From contig NZ_PPCN01000008.1 in the NCBI RefSeq assembly GCF_002906165.1, positions 62,001-126,000 on the forward strand: 64,000 nt of DNA, read 5' to 3'. Both the position numbers and the translations under genes were made by a program. Below, piece after piece: positions 41,845 to 50,776 of the stretch (within the stretch, counting starts at the first letter, position 1; each line of letters starts with the position of its first letter). Source of the DNA: Roseibium marinum (GTDB taxonomy: Bacteria; Pseudomonadota; Alphaproteobacteria; Rhizobiales; Stappiaceae). The notes under the pieces are model-generated. The model made no database searches, was not told the DNA's origin, and saw only the letters and a program-made list of their open reading frames with translations.

Positions 41845-42839
41845 TGCGCGGCGTCGTCCAGATCAAGGATCCCGGTCGACTTGCCGCTGACCTCTTCCGG
41901 CGGCTTCCGGAAAGGCTCGATCTGGACATCTACGGGACAAGGATCGTTGTCAAGGCAACCTCAAGCCGGGCACTGCGGCGCCTTCGTCTCGTCTACGGTG
42001 CATTCCTCGCCAGGGATCAAGGACCGGCGGACGCCCGTCTGGCACTCGTCGAACTGGACCATGCGCCGCATGGCTGGCTTGCAGAAGCTCTGCGGCCGGA
42101 CGACCCCCTCCGGATCGGCGGCGGCCATTTCCTCGTCGCGGACTGGCTCCCGTTCGCACTGTCGTTGCGCGACGAAACCCTATTGCATTACTACGCCTCC
42201 AAATTCCTCAGATTGCATCTGGTCGCCTGCCATCAGCCTGATCACCTGACGCTCCACGCCGCCTCGCTGGACGTGGGCGGCGGACACGGCATCCTGCTTG
42301 TGGGAGAGGCCGCCAGCGGCAAGACAACCCTGACGCTGCAATTGCTGGACAGGGGTATGTCCTTCTGCTCCGATGACACCACGGTGATCCGCCGCCGGGA
42401 CCGCAAATGCGTGCCGTTCCCGCTGGCGTTCATCCTGCGGGGAGGCCCGGACGGCGAAGCCCCGGACATACCCGGAGTAAGAGAGCGAAAACCGGATCTG
42501 GAGCTGCTCGACGAGCCTCGGTGGCTGGTTCAGCGCAACGGGGACGCCGGCAAGGCCTTCACTCCGGTTGCCATCTTCTTTCTGCATTCCAGAGCTGACC
42601 GGCAGCCCGGGTGTCCTGTTCCCATGAACTCGGCGGAAGCCGCCATGGAACTGCTGCGCAACAAGGTGGTCCCCATGGGCCTCGTGCATGAGGACGTGGC
42701 TGTCATGACCGCCGACTTCCATCTGGTCTGCGATCTCGCCAACAGCGCACAATGTCTTTCCGTCAATTCGACCGATCTTGCCCGCACACGCGACAGTTTG
42801 CTGTCGCATATTTCAGGTTTTGCCGCGGTACCGGCCTGA
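41844..42839 (+). CDS. HPr-kinase-like P-loop protein of the peptide cluster
   Basis: A 331-residue protein related to the HPr Ser kinase/phosphorylase C-terminal domain. 'HLTLHAASLDVGGGHGILLV' leads into the P-loop GEAASGKTT (residues 154-162), followed by 'LLDRGMSFCSDDTTVIRRRD', the characteristic Asp-Asp of HPrK. The N-terminal 140 residues are specific to this subfamily. Such proteins occur in lasso and other RiPP clusters, where some phosphorylate a C-terminal serine of the precursor; here the candidate precursor has Ser at its next-to-last position. Start ATG 41844 overlaps the upstream stop. Confidence 0.85.
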   Translation: MRGVVQIKDPGRLAADLFRRLPERLDLDIYGTRIVVKATSSRALRRLRLVYGAFLARDQGPADARLALVELDHAPHGWLAEALRPDDPLRIGGGHFLVADWLPFALSLRDETLLHYYASKFLRLHLVACHQPDHLTLHAASLDVGGGHGILLVGEAASGKTTLTLQLLDRGMSFCSDDTTVIRRRDRKCVPFPLAFILRGGPDGEAPDIPGVRERKPDLELLDEPRWLVQRNGDAGKAFTPVAIFFLHSRADRQPGCPVPMNSAEAAMELLRNKVVPMGLVHEDVAVMTADFHLVCDLANSAQCLSVNSTDLARTRDSLLSHISGFAAVPA

Positions 42840-42849
42840 GGAGATAAGC

Positions 42850-44256
42850 ATGGCTCATATTACCCTCGTCAACGCCGTGCTCCCCAGCGCCGTGAATGTG
42901 CCTCCCCAGGGTCTTCTCTACCTGACGGCGGCACTTGAAGCCGCGGGCTTCGAGGTGGAAATCCGTGACTATCAGCTCTGCGGCGACCCCGAGCCGTGGA
43001 CCCCGGAAACCCTCGCGCATTTCGTCCGGGGCTCGGCTCCGATCATCGGATTCAGCTGTATGAGCTATATTCTGCCGCTGATCTGCCGGGCCAGCGCACT
43101 GATCAAAAGCGAACGGCCGGACGTCCGGATCGTTCTGGGCGGCATCGGCCCCGCCGGCGCGGGCGCAACCCTGCTTGACTACTGCCCCGACATTGACGCC
43201 ACCGTTATCGGCGAGGGTGAACGCACGATCGTGGACCTGGTCCAGCGATGGTCCGATGCTCCAAGGGACACTTCCGCCTTAAAGGACGTCAACGGTCTGC
43301 ATGTCCGTCTTGGCCGCCAGGTGGTCACCACGCCCGCGCGCGAGCGCATCCGGTCCATGACGGATCTGGATCCACCGGCGTATCACCGGGTCGATTTCTC
43401 CCGCTACCGGCTGGTCGACAGCCAGTTTGGGCGCGGCTGCCCCTTTGAATGCACATTCTGTGACATCGCTCCCTATTGGAACCGGCGCAACGTGCACAGG
43501 CCCATGGAACATTATCTGGACGAGCTCGAATGGCTGGTGAAGGAGATGGGCGCGAAGGACATCTTCATTATCGACGACACTTTCGTCCTGTCGCGCAAAA
43601 TGATCATGGGCTTTTGCCATGGGATCATCAGCCGGGGCATGAAGTTCGAGTGGGGATGTTATGCGCGCGTCGACCTCATAGACGCTGAACTTATGGAGAC
43701 GATGGCCGCCGCCGGCTGCCGGAAAGTCTTTTTCGGTATCGAAACAGGATCTGACCGGGTGCTGGAAACCATCGTCAAGTCAACCACCGTGGATCAGTGC
43801 AGCCGAATGGTGAAAATGGCGCTCGATCATGTGCCGTTCGTCACGGCATCGTTTGTCTGGGGGTTTCCGGACGAGACGTATGAGGAGCTGAAAGACACGG
43901 CCTTTTTCCTCCTCTATATGGCGGCGCTGGGCGCCTCGCCCCAGTTGAACCTGGCCTTGCCCTATGCGCTCAGCCCTCTTTACCGAAACTATCGCGATCG
44001 CATCAGGTTCGATCCGGACCGATCGTCCCAGCTTCAGTTTTACGAGGGCGACAAGACATGGCTCTGTGAGATGATCGCCGCAAGGCCGGACCTGTTCTCT
44101 GTCTTCTATCATTTCCCCACACCCGAGCTGCAAAGGAAATGGGATTACCTGGAGAAGATAGGCCTCTCGCCACACGAGCTGCAACGCGCCTATGACCATC
44201 CTCTTTCCGAACCGGCGACGGTGCCCGCAACACCGGAGGCGAGCCTTGCCATGTGA
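42850..44256 (+). CDS. B12-binding-type (class B) radical SAM enzyme
   Basis: A 468-residue enzyme. Residues 1-140 resemble a cobalamin-binding Rossmann domain ('PPQGLLYLTAALEAAGFEVE', 'IVLGGIGPAGAGATLL'). The radical SAM core has 'GRGCPFECTFCDI' (Cys197, 201, 204), 'DIFIIDDTFVLSRKMIMGFC' and 'VFFGIETGSDRVLETI'. Enzymes of this class methylate unactivated carbons or do other radical chemistry. GAGGAG precedes the ATG. It ends 11 bases inside the next gene. It probably carries out the second modification of the peptide. Confidence 0.9.
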   Translation: MAHITLVNAVLPSAVNVPPQGLLYLTAALEAAGFEVEIRDYQLCGDPEPWTPETLAHFVRGSAPIIGFSCMSYILPLICRASALIKSERPDVRIVLGGIGPAGAGATLLDYCPDIDATVIGEGERTIVDLVQRWSDAPRDTSALKDVNGLHVRLGRQVVTTPARERIRSMTDLDPPAYHRVDFSRYRLVDSQFGRGCPFECTFCDIAPYWNRRNVHRPMEHYLDELEWLVKEMGAKDIFIIDDTFVLSRKMIMGFCHGIISRGMKFEWGCYARVDLIDAELMETMAAAGCRKVFFGIETGSDRVLETIVKSTTVDQCSRMVKMALDHVPFVTASFVWGFPDETYEELKDTAFFLLYMAALGASPQLNLALPYALSPLYRNYRDRIRFDPDRSSQLQFYEGDKTWLCEMIAARPDLFSVFYHFPTPELQRKWDYLEKIGLSPHELQRAYDHPLSEPATVPATPEASLAM

Positions 44257-46387
44257 GGAACCGCCCGTCGCCGATCCATTCGCTGATTTCGCCGGGCTGG
44301 AAGCCAAGTGGCAGAAGCGCTGGCAACTCAGCGGCTGTTTCAAGGCACGGCAAGGAGACAAGAAAGACAAGTTCTACAATTTCGACGGCGGTCCTTTCCC
44401 CAATGGCGCATTGCACATGGGACATGTGCGCACATTCGTGCTGGGCGATGTCATGGCGCGTTATCAGCGCATGCGCGGAAAAAATGTCCTGTACTGTTTC
44501 GAATTCGACGCGTTCGGGCTGCCCAACGAACTGGCGGCCGAAAAGCAGGGTGCCGCCCCCCGTGACTTGACCGCGGCGAACATCGAACGCATGCGCGGTC
44601 AGATGGTGGCACTGGGCCTGAGCTACGATTGGGACCATGTCCATAGCACTTGCGATCCGCGCTACTACAAGTGGACACAGTGGCTGTTTCTCAAACTCCG
44701 GGAAGCCGGCCTGGTTTACCGCGCCGAGGCCGATCTCAACTGGTGCAAAAGCTGCCGGACGACACTGGCGCATATCCAGGTTGAAGACGGAAATTGCTGG
44801 CGATGCGAAACGCCCGTGGAAACACGGTCTCTGACGCAGTGGTATGTGAAGCTGTCCAGATACTCCCGGCAACTGCACGACAGCCTGGGGGGCGTCTCCG
44901 GGTTCGGACCGCAGGTCAGAAATACGCTTGCGGGTTTCATGGGAGCGGTCGAAGGATATGAAATCGACCTGCCGGTCGTCGACGAGCCTGATACGGTGAT
45001 AACCGCTTTTGTGGCCGCCGACCGGGTGCGGCATCCGGCCTCTTACGTCGCCATCGCGCCGGGGCATCCGGCGGCCGGCGGAAACACCGCGCCCGGTTCT
45101 ACTGAAGACCGGTTGAAGCGGCCCCACAGCCGCGCGTCGCCACATGAGGATCATCGCACCCACGGCCATGATACCGGACGCCGCGTTCTTGACCCGCGGA
45201 CCGGGCGGACACTTCCGGTCTACGCGGCCAAGTATGTCGAAGCCGGGTTCGCCCACGGCGCAACGCTCGGTTTTCCGGATATGGATCAGCGCGACCGGAT
45301 GTTCGCCCGCACCCGAGGTATAATCGAAAGCGGCGAAACCTGCCCGGTCGAAACCGGAATGACACGGCCCGCGACCCATTTTCGCGTTCGCGACTGGCTG
45401 GTTTCTCGCCAGCGCGCCTGGGGAACGCCAATCCCGATCGTTCACTGCGAACACTGCGGAACCGTCCCCGTGCCCGACGCTGAACTTCCCGTCCTGCTGC
45501 CCGACATTCCCGCTGGCGGCCTGCGGAACGGTCTCGCCGATCTGCGGGACTTCATTTGCGTCCCGTGCCCGCGATGCGGCAATGAAGCCCGCCGCGAAAC
45601 AGATACGCTCGACTGCTATTTCGATGTCATCTGGTGCTTTTTGGCCTGCACGGGCCTCCTGGACGAGAATTTCGAGTTCCAAGCCGGGTCGTTCACCCAA
45701 TGGATGCAGGTCGACTGGTTCCACAACGGACTGGATTCGTTTTTTTACATGCATCTTTACCGGTTTCTCGGCCATGCGCTTTACGACATGGGTCTTCTTC
45801 AGGACCCGGAGCCCTTCGCCAATTATGCCGGGCACAATGTGGTTACGTTGAACGGCCGCAAGATGAGCAAGCATCACGGCAATGTCATAAGCCCGGAAAA
45901 AGTGCTCAGGTCCGCCGGTGCGGACGTCTTGCGGGTTCACGTCCTGTGGTCCGCCAATCCGAACAAGGGGTTCGAATGGTCCGATGACGGCCTTGATCGC
46001 GCCCGGGCCCTGCTGAAAACAGTATGGTCGCTGAACGAGACAGCGGTCAGAATCGGTGCACAGGCAAATGAGCCCGTTGCCGGGCAGGAGCAAACGCGCG
46101 CGTCCGGGGCGGTCCGCGCGAAGATCCGCCGCGCCGTGCGCCGGTCAACCGGTTTTCTGGAAAAATACCAGTACAGCGGTGTTCTTAACGAAATCCACGG
46201 CTTGACCCGCATCTTGAAAGCTGCCCTTGCAGAGCGGCATCCGGCCACGGACGAGGCATTCAAGGACGGCTGCGATAGCCTCATACGGTTGATCGCGCCC
46301 TTTGCCCCCCATCTGGCCGAAGAAGCCTGGAGCCGGCACGGCCGAACCACGCTGCTCGCCGCGACCACGGCCTGGCCACAAGCCTGA
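44246..46387 (+). CDS. Divergent leucyl-tRNA synthetase paralog lacking C-terminal domain
   Basis: A 713-residue class I synthetase-like protein; housekeeping bacterial LeuRS has about 860. I start at TTG 44246, six bases after GGAGG. ATP-site motifs are intact: HMGH (57-60) and KMSKH (539-543). The Zn module 'WCKSC...CWRC' and 'DAFGLPNE' mark it as LeuRS family. Differences are marked. The editing domain is about 50 residues short, and its Thr-rich catalytic peptide (TTRPDT in LeuRS) is replaced by 'TAFVAADR'. The amino-acid pocket segments (normally GGIEHAVLHLLY and DSSWYFLR) read 'FHNGLDSFFYMHLY' and 'FDVIWCFLAC'. The protein ends right after the anticodon-binding domain ('PHLAEEAW'), with no C-terminal tRNA-binding domain. 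It may activate an amino acid other than leucine, or serve as an immune copy. Confidence 0.9.
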   Translation: MPCEEPPVADPFADFAGLEAKWQKRWQLSGCFKARQGDKKDKFYNFDGGPFPNGALHMGHVRTFVLGDVMARYQRMRGKNVLYCFEFDAFGLPNELAAEKQGAAPRDLTAANIERMRGQMVALGLSYDWDHVHSTCDPRYYKWTQWLFLKLREAGLVYRAEADLNWCKSCRTTLAHIQVEDGNCWRCETPVETRSLTQWYVKLSRYSRQLHDSLGGVSGFGPQVRNTLAGFMGAVEGYEIDLPVVDEPDTVITAFVAADRVRHPASYVAIAPGHPAAGGNTAPGSTEDRLKRPHSRASPHEDHRTHGHDTGRRVLDPRTGRTLPVYAAKYVEAGFAHGATLGFPDMDQRDRMFARTRGIIESGETCPVETGMTRPATHFRVRDWLVSRQRAWGTPIPIVHCEHCGTVPVPDAELPVLLPDIPAGGLRNGLADLRDFICVPCPRCGNEARRETDTLDCYFDVIWCFLACTGLLDENFEFQAGSFTQWMQVDWFHNGLDSFFYMHLYRFLGHALYDMGLLQDPEPFANYAGHNVVTLNGRKMSKHHGNVISPEKVLRSAGADVLRVHVLWSANPNKGFEWSDDGLDRARALLKTVWSLNETAVRIGAQANEPVAGQEQTRASGAVRAKIRRAVRRSTGFLEKYQYSGVLNEIHGLTRILKAALAERHPATDEAFKDGCDSLIRLIAPFAPHLAEEAWSRHGRTTLLAATTAWPQA

Positions 46388-46479
46388 ATCCCGCCGGCTA
46401 GCATGTCGCAAAAGCCAAGGCCGCAAGACACGGCCAAACTTAAATGCCCGCCGCTCCAACGCTTTGATTCTAAAGGAAA

Positions 46480-46556
46480 TGGTGGGCCCGGAGGGACTCG
46501 AACCCCCAACCAATCCGTTATGAGCGGACGGCTCTAACCAGTTGAGCTACAGGCCC
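46480..46556 (-). tRNA. tRNA with CAU anticodon, probably tRNA-Ile2
   Basis: A complete 77-base cloverleaf on the minus strand with encoded CCA: acceptor GGGCCTG/CGGGCCC, D arm GCTC/GAGC, anticodon arm GTCCG-CTCATAA-CGGAT, T arm GGGGG-TTCGAGT-CCCTC. The anticodon CAT is at 46520-46522. The acceptor and 'TTGGT' variable region look more like the lysidine-modified Ile2 tRNA than elongator Met. It lies 92 bases after the synthetase-like gene, in opposite orientation. Confidence 0.9.
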
Positions 46557-46593
46557 CTGGATCAACCCGCTTCATATGCTGCCATATGAAAAC

Positions 46594-46665
46594 GCAAGGG
46601 CCGATCGATCTTCAGGTGCCGGAGCGCCTTGTCTGCATTCATGCGAAGACAGGATGCTCCGGAAC
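46594..46665. repeat. Dispersed intergenic hairpin repeat, copy 4
   Basis: It contains CCGATCGATCTTCAGGTGCC, GGAGCGCCTTGTC and GAAGACAGGATGCTCCGG, again an imperfect hairpin of the same family. The rest of 46557-46852 shows no supportable gene. Confidence 0.6.
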
Positions 46666-46852
46666 GCTGCGCCGCCGGAAGCGGCGGTTTGCGCGTCAGG
46701 TTTCCCTATACCACGGCAGTTTTCCCGAGCAAGAGCTTTGCGGCCTGAGAGGAAAAAAGTCCGGGAAAGTGACATGCGTGCCCCCGGGCGGACGCGCGCG
46801 CCTGTGCCTGCGGCCAGAAACCGGTTCCGTTCGCCGGCACTTTCCGTTCTAA

Positions 46853-47965
46853 ATGGCACTGAAAGCAATGCCTGAATCACCTGCCGGAGCCTTCATGCGA
46901 TCACCGCTTCTTTCCGTTACCTTGAGTGTCCTGCTCGTATGCATGATCGGCTGGCTGCTGGTCGTCGGCCGCTCCCTGCTGCTGCCTTTCGTCATCGCCC
47001 TCATCGTCTGGTACATGATCAACGCGCTGTCGCACGTGTTCGGGCGCATCGCCATCGGCCGCTGGCGCCTGCCCGGCTTCATCGCCTTTCCGCTGGCCCT
47101 TTTGAGCATATTCGCGATCGGCACCTTCGTGCTCGATATCGTCACCGTCAATCTCACCCAGCTCGCCCAGGACGCTCCCACCTATCAGCGCCGGCTTGAG
47201 GATCTCTTCAATCAGGCCTCCAACCACTTCAAGCTCAACGATCCGATAGAACTCAAGGACCTGTTCCCGGATTCCCTCGTCCCGCGCATGGTGACGGCCG
47301 GCGCCGGTCTGGTGACCGCTCTTGCGGGTTCCGCCAGCCTCGTCTTCATCTATGTGCTGTTCCTGCTTTTCGAGCAGTCCACATTCGACAGCAAGTTCGA
47401 AAAACTGTTCCCGAACTCGGACCGGGCCCGGTCGGCCTTCGCGATGCGGGCCGAAATCAACCGCTCGATCATGCATTATTTCTCCATCAAGACGACGGTC
47501 TCCATCGCGACCGGCCTCCTGACCAGCCTCGTGCTGATCGTCATCGGCCTGCCCTACGCCGCCCTGTTCGGCTTCATTGCCTTTCTGCTCAACTACATCC
47601 CGACCATCGGCTCGCTCATCGGGGTGATTTTCCCGAGCCTGCTGGCAATCGTCTATTACGACACGCTCGGCCCCTTTATCGCCATTGCGACCGGGCTCGG
47701 CCTCATCCAGTTCTCGATCGGCAACTTTGTCGAGCCTCGGCTGATGGGTTCCAACCTCAATCTGTCTGGCCTGGTGATCATGCTGTCGCTGGCCTTCTGG
47801 GGCGCTATCTGGGGCGTGGTCGGCATGGTCCTGTGCGTGCCGCTCACCGTCATGATCGTCATCGTCTGCGCCCGCTTCGAAGCGTCCCGGCCGATTGCCG
47901 TGCTCCTGTCTCAGACGGGAGATATCGGTCTGAAGAGCGCCCCGCCGCCATCGACCGCGGAGTGA
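46853..47965 (+). CDS. AI-2E family (PerM-like) membrane transporter
   Basis: A membrane protein of about 370 residues with eight predicted helices. 'LLLPFVIALIVWYMINALSH', 'LPYAALFGFIAFLLNYIPTI' followed by GSLIG, and 'IGNFVEPRLMGSNLNLSGLV' are the defining AI-2E/PerM motifs. Members act as exporters or Na+/H+ antiporters; the substrate is unknown. Three ATGs (46853, 46868, 46895) are possible starts and none has a strong ribosome site. No operon partner is seen. Confidence 0.9.
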   Translation: MALKAMPESPAGAFMRSPLLSVTLSVLLVCMIGWLLVVGRSLLLPFVIALIVWYMINALSHVFGRIAIGRWRLPGFIAFPLALLSIFAIGTFVLDIVTVNLTQLAQDAPTYQRRLEDLFNQASNHFKLNDPIELKDLFPDSLVPRMVTAGAGLVTALAGSASLVFIYVLFLLFEQSTFDSKFEKLFPNSDRARSAFAMRAEINRSIMHYFSIKTTVSIATGLLTSLVLIVIGLPYAALFGFIAFLLNYIPTIGSLIGVIFPSLLAIVYYDTLGPFIAIATGLGLIQFSIGNFVEPRLMGSNLNLSGLVIMLSLAFWGAIWGVVGMVLCVPLTVMIVIVCARFEASRPIAVLLSQTGDIGLKSAPPPSTAE

Positions 47966-48075
47966 TCCGGCGCACCTTGCAAACATGAACGCAGGCTGAA
48001 CTGGCAAGCCTTGACCCTGCCGCAAAGCAGGACAATGTTTCCGCCCGATATGGCTTTCTGGAAAAGGAAATTATC

Positions 48076-48849
48076 ATGACCGTTTCGCGCTCACGCCTGC
48101 CGCGGCGCAGCCTGTCTTTTGCTCGCCGGGTCGCGCTCGCCGCCAGTCTTGCCACTGGTCTTGCCGCCGCGCTTGCCGTCCATACCCCGGCCATTGCCCA
48201 GGAAACGGCCTCAGCCGCGGGCAGCATCACCATGGAAGGCCAGGGAACCGTCTCCGTGGCGCCGGACATGGCCGTCATCAGCACCAATGTGATCACCGGC
48301 GCAGACACCGCGGCCGAGGCTCTTTCGCAGAACTCGGCGGCCATTGCCAAGGTCATAGCGGCGATCAAGGGCGATGGCATCGAGGCCAAGGATATCCAGA
48401 CGCGCGGTTTCTCCATCCAGCCGCGCTATGAGCGGTTCGACACACCTTCCGACCGTCAGCCGAAGATCGTCGGCTATGAGGTCCGTAACGGCGTCGAGGT
48501 CAATGTGCGCGAACTGCCCAGGCTCGGTAGCCTCCTGACCCTCGTCGTGGAGAACGGCGCCAACTCGGTGGACAATATCCGCTTCGAAGTCAGTGACCCG
48601 CAGGACAAACTCGATGAAGCCCGCAAAAAAGCCGTCGAAGCCGCACGCCACAAGGCGGAGATCTTCGCCGCTGCCGCCGGTGTCGAACTCGGGCAGATCG
48701 CTTCAATTGCCGAAACCGGCATCCAGATGCCACAGCCGCTGGTGATGCGCGCGGAAAGCATGCTGATGTCGAAGGCCGGGCCGGTGCCGGTCGAGGCCGG
48801 CGAGGAAACCATCGGCGCCAATGTCACCATTCGCTGGTTGCTGAAATAA
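48076..48849 (+). CDS. SIMPL-domain (DUF541) periplasmic protein
   Basis: A 257-residue exported protein. The long basic signal peptide ends HTPAIAQ. The mature protein is a SIMPL domain: 'ITMEGQGTVSVAPDMAVIST', 'GDGIEAKDIQTRGFSIQPRY', 'VGYEVRNGVEVNVREL' and 'ARKKAVEAARHKAEIFAAAA'. Related proteins such as BP26/YggE have roles in oxidative stress or as outer-membrane-associated antigens. A GGAAATTATC region precedes the ATG, and a stem-loop follows. Confidence 0.9.
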   Translation: MTVSRSRLPRRSLSFARRVALAASLATGLAAALAVHTPAIAQETASAAGSITMEGQGTVSVAPDMAVISTNVITGADTAAEALSQNSAAIAKVIAAIKGDGIEAKDIQTRGFSIQPRYERFDTPSDRQPKIVGYEVRNGVEVNVRELPRLGSLLTLVVENGANSVDNIRFEVSDPQDKLDEARKKAVEAARHKAEIFAAAAGVELGQIASIAETGIQMPQPLVMRAESMLMSKAGPVPVEAGEETIGANVTIRWLLK

Positions 48850-48855
48850 ACGCAG

Positions 48856-48881
48856 GCGGATGCGGCACCGCCCGCATCCGC
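48856..48881 (+). terminator. Stem-loop terminator after the SIMPL gene
   Basis: GCGGATGCGG, loop of six, CCGCATCCGC. The perfect 10-bp stem starts 6 bases after the stop codon; no T tract follows. Confidence 0.65.
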
Positions 48882-49209
48882 TCCACCGGACCAGGCGGAA
48901 TCCTTGAACCGGATCATGTCGAAAGCTCGCGCTTCACATAACGAAACAACCATTCAGTTATTACGGACCAGTCAAATATTAGCTGGGCACTTCCAGCTCA
49001 AATTGTGAATCCCGTCGCTTTCATTGGTAATTTTTTACAATAATACCTTCGACTTGCTTACACCAGTGGGAATTATTTCAACTTCTAGTATCTTAACGAG
49101 ATATGCACTTTTAATTACGTAACTGCACTTATGTTCTCATGAGATTTTTATTTACTTTTTTGGTTTTATTTATCTGTAGAGAAATTTTTGCGGCGACCGG
49201 AGAGAACGC
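48882..49209. other. AT-rich promoter region of the PAS chemoreceptor
   Basis: A 328-base stretch without a gene. From about 48970 it is AT-rich with T runs (for example TTTATTTACTTTTTTGG) just before the chemoreceptor start, consistent with a promoter and 5' untranslated region. No repeat or RNA family is recognised. Confidence 0.5.
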
Positions 49210-50688
49210 ATGCCGATTTTTAAGACCAACTCCTGGAAAGCGATTGTTGAAGCCTTCAGCCGTTCGCAGGCAATGATCGAGTTCACACCGGACGGGACGA
49301 TTCTGACCGCGAACGAAAACTTCCTGAATGCCCTCGGCTATACCCTGAAGGAAGTCCAGGGTCAGCATCACCGGATGTTCGTCGACCCCGGTCTCGCCAA
49401 CAGCCCGGACTACAAGAATTTCTGGAGCGCTCTTGGGCGCGGCGAATTCAAGGCCGCGGAATATCTGCGCTTCGGCAAGGGAGGCCGGGAGGTCTGGATC
49501 CAGGCGTCTTACAATCCTGTTCTGAACGCCGGCGGAAAGGTCGTCAAAGTCGTCAAGATCGCCTCCGACATCACGGAACAAAAGAAACGCAACGCGGATT
49601 TCGAAGGTCAGGTGAACGCAATCAACCGCTCCCAGGCGGTTATCCATTTCGAGCTGGACGGCACCATTCTGGACGCCAATGAAAATTTCCTCGCCACTAT
49701 CGGCTATTCGCTGGACGAAATCAGGGGCCAGAATCACAGCATGTTTGTGGAACCCGGGTATCGGGCCAGCAGCGAGTACCGCCAGTTCTGGGAAAATCTT
49801 GCGGCAGGCAAATTCCAGGCGGATGAATTCAAGCGCATTGGAAAGAACGGCAAGGAAATCTGGATCCAGGCAACCTACAACCCGATCCTTGACGCCTCCG
49901 GCCGGCCGTTCAAGGTGGTGAAGTTCGCGAGCGACATCACCGATCGGGTGCTAGAAAGCCGCCGACGCAAGGGCATTCGGGAAGGCATAGATCAGGACCT
50001 GTCGGAAATCTCCCAGTCGATTTCCGCCGCCGCAGAGCAGGCTACCAACTCCGCGTCCGCCTCCGAGCAGACCTCCTCGAGCGTACAGACCGTCGCCGCG
50101 GCGGCCGAAGAGCTGGTCGCCTCCATTTCGGAAATCAGTCGCCAGGTTCAAACGGCGATGGAAGTGTCCCGCAACGCGATCGGCGAGGCGGAGCGTTCCA
50201 GCGAAATCATGTCCGGCCTCTCGGAAGATGCCAGAACCATCGGTTCCGTGATCGAACTGATCGACGGCATTGCCGACCAGACAAATCTTCTGGCTCTCAA
50301 CGCGACCATAGAGGCGGCAAGGGCAGGAGAGGCGGGAAAAGGCTTCGCGGTCGTCGCATCGGAAGTCAAGAGCCTCGCCTCCCAGACCAGCAAGGCAACC
50401 GAAGAGATCTCCGCGCAGGTCAATTCGGTTCAGGAAACGACCGAACATGCCGTCGAGGCCATTCAGTCCATCCTGTCGGTCATCACGAATATCGGTGAAA
50501 TTGCGACCAGCATCTCCACGGCGGTCGAACAGCAGTCCGCGGTCACCACCGAAATTTCCTCCAACATGCAGTCCGCCGCCCAGGGCGTGGACCTGATCAC
50601 GACGAATATGCAGACGATCTCCACGGCAACCGCCCAGATCGACGCTGCGACCCGCAATGTCAGGGAAGCTTCTCAGTCGCTGATGTAA
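49210..50688 (+). CDS. Soluble PAS-PAS methyl-accepting chemotaxis protein
   Basis: A 492-residue cytoplasmic chemoreceptor, BdlA/Aer2-like in layout. Two tandem PAS domains (residues 10-130 and 132-255) are closely similar to each other: '[20 protein letters not shown]' versus '[20 protein letters not shown]'. The signalling domain has the tip '[20 protein letters not shown]' then [20 protein letters not shown]. There are no membrane segments. A GGAGAGAACGC site precedes the ATG. It may sense redox or a small ligand inside the cell. Confidence 0.93.
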   Translation: MPIFKTNSWKAIVEAFSRSQAMIEFTPDGTILTANENFLNALGYTLKEVQGQHHRMFVDPGLANSPDYKNFWSALGRGEFKAAEYLRFGKGGREVWIQASYNPVLNAGGKVVKVVKIASDITEQKKRNADFEGQVNAINRSQAVIHFELDGTILDANENFLATIGYSLDEIRGQNHSMFVEPGYRASSEYRQFWENLAAGKFQADEFKRIGKNGKEIWIQATYNPILDASGRPFKVVKFASDITDRVLESRRRKGIREGIDQDLSEISQSISAAAEQATNSASASEQTSSSVQTVAAAAEELVASISEISRQVQTAMEVSRNAIGEAERSSEIMSGLSEDARTIGSVIELIDGIADQTNLLALNATIEAARAGEAGKGFAVVASEVKSLASQTSKATEEISAQVNSVQETTEHAVEAIQSILSVITNIGEIATSISTAVEQQSAVTTEISSNMQSAAQGVDLITTNMQTISTATAQIDAATRNVREASQSLM

Positions 50689-50776
50689 TACATAGGGTCA
50701 TTGCGGCGGCCACGTCGCGTTCATCTGTCGGCGGCTCTCTGAAAAACCGGCGTGAAGAACCATTCCGCCTTCATGG

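Noticed and set aside
39934-44256. Lasso peptide cluster
   Set aside because: The leader motif and HPrK-like gene fit, but the leader protease and Asn-synthetase-like cyclase are absent and radical SAM enzymes are present instead.
46302-46523. Plus-strand frame ending 'VGPEGLEPPTNPL'
   Set aside because: It is the antisense of the tRNA at 46480-46556 plus the end of the synthetase paralog; not a gene.
46576-46875. Small open frames between the tRNA and the AI-2E transporter
   Set aside because: They cover a dispersed hairpin repeat and have no ribosome site or recognisable domain.
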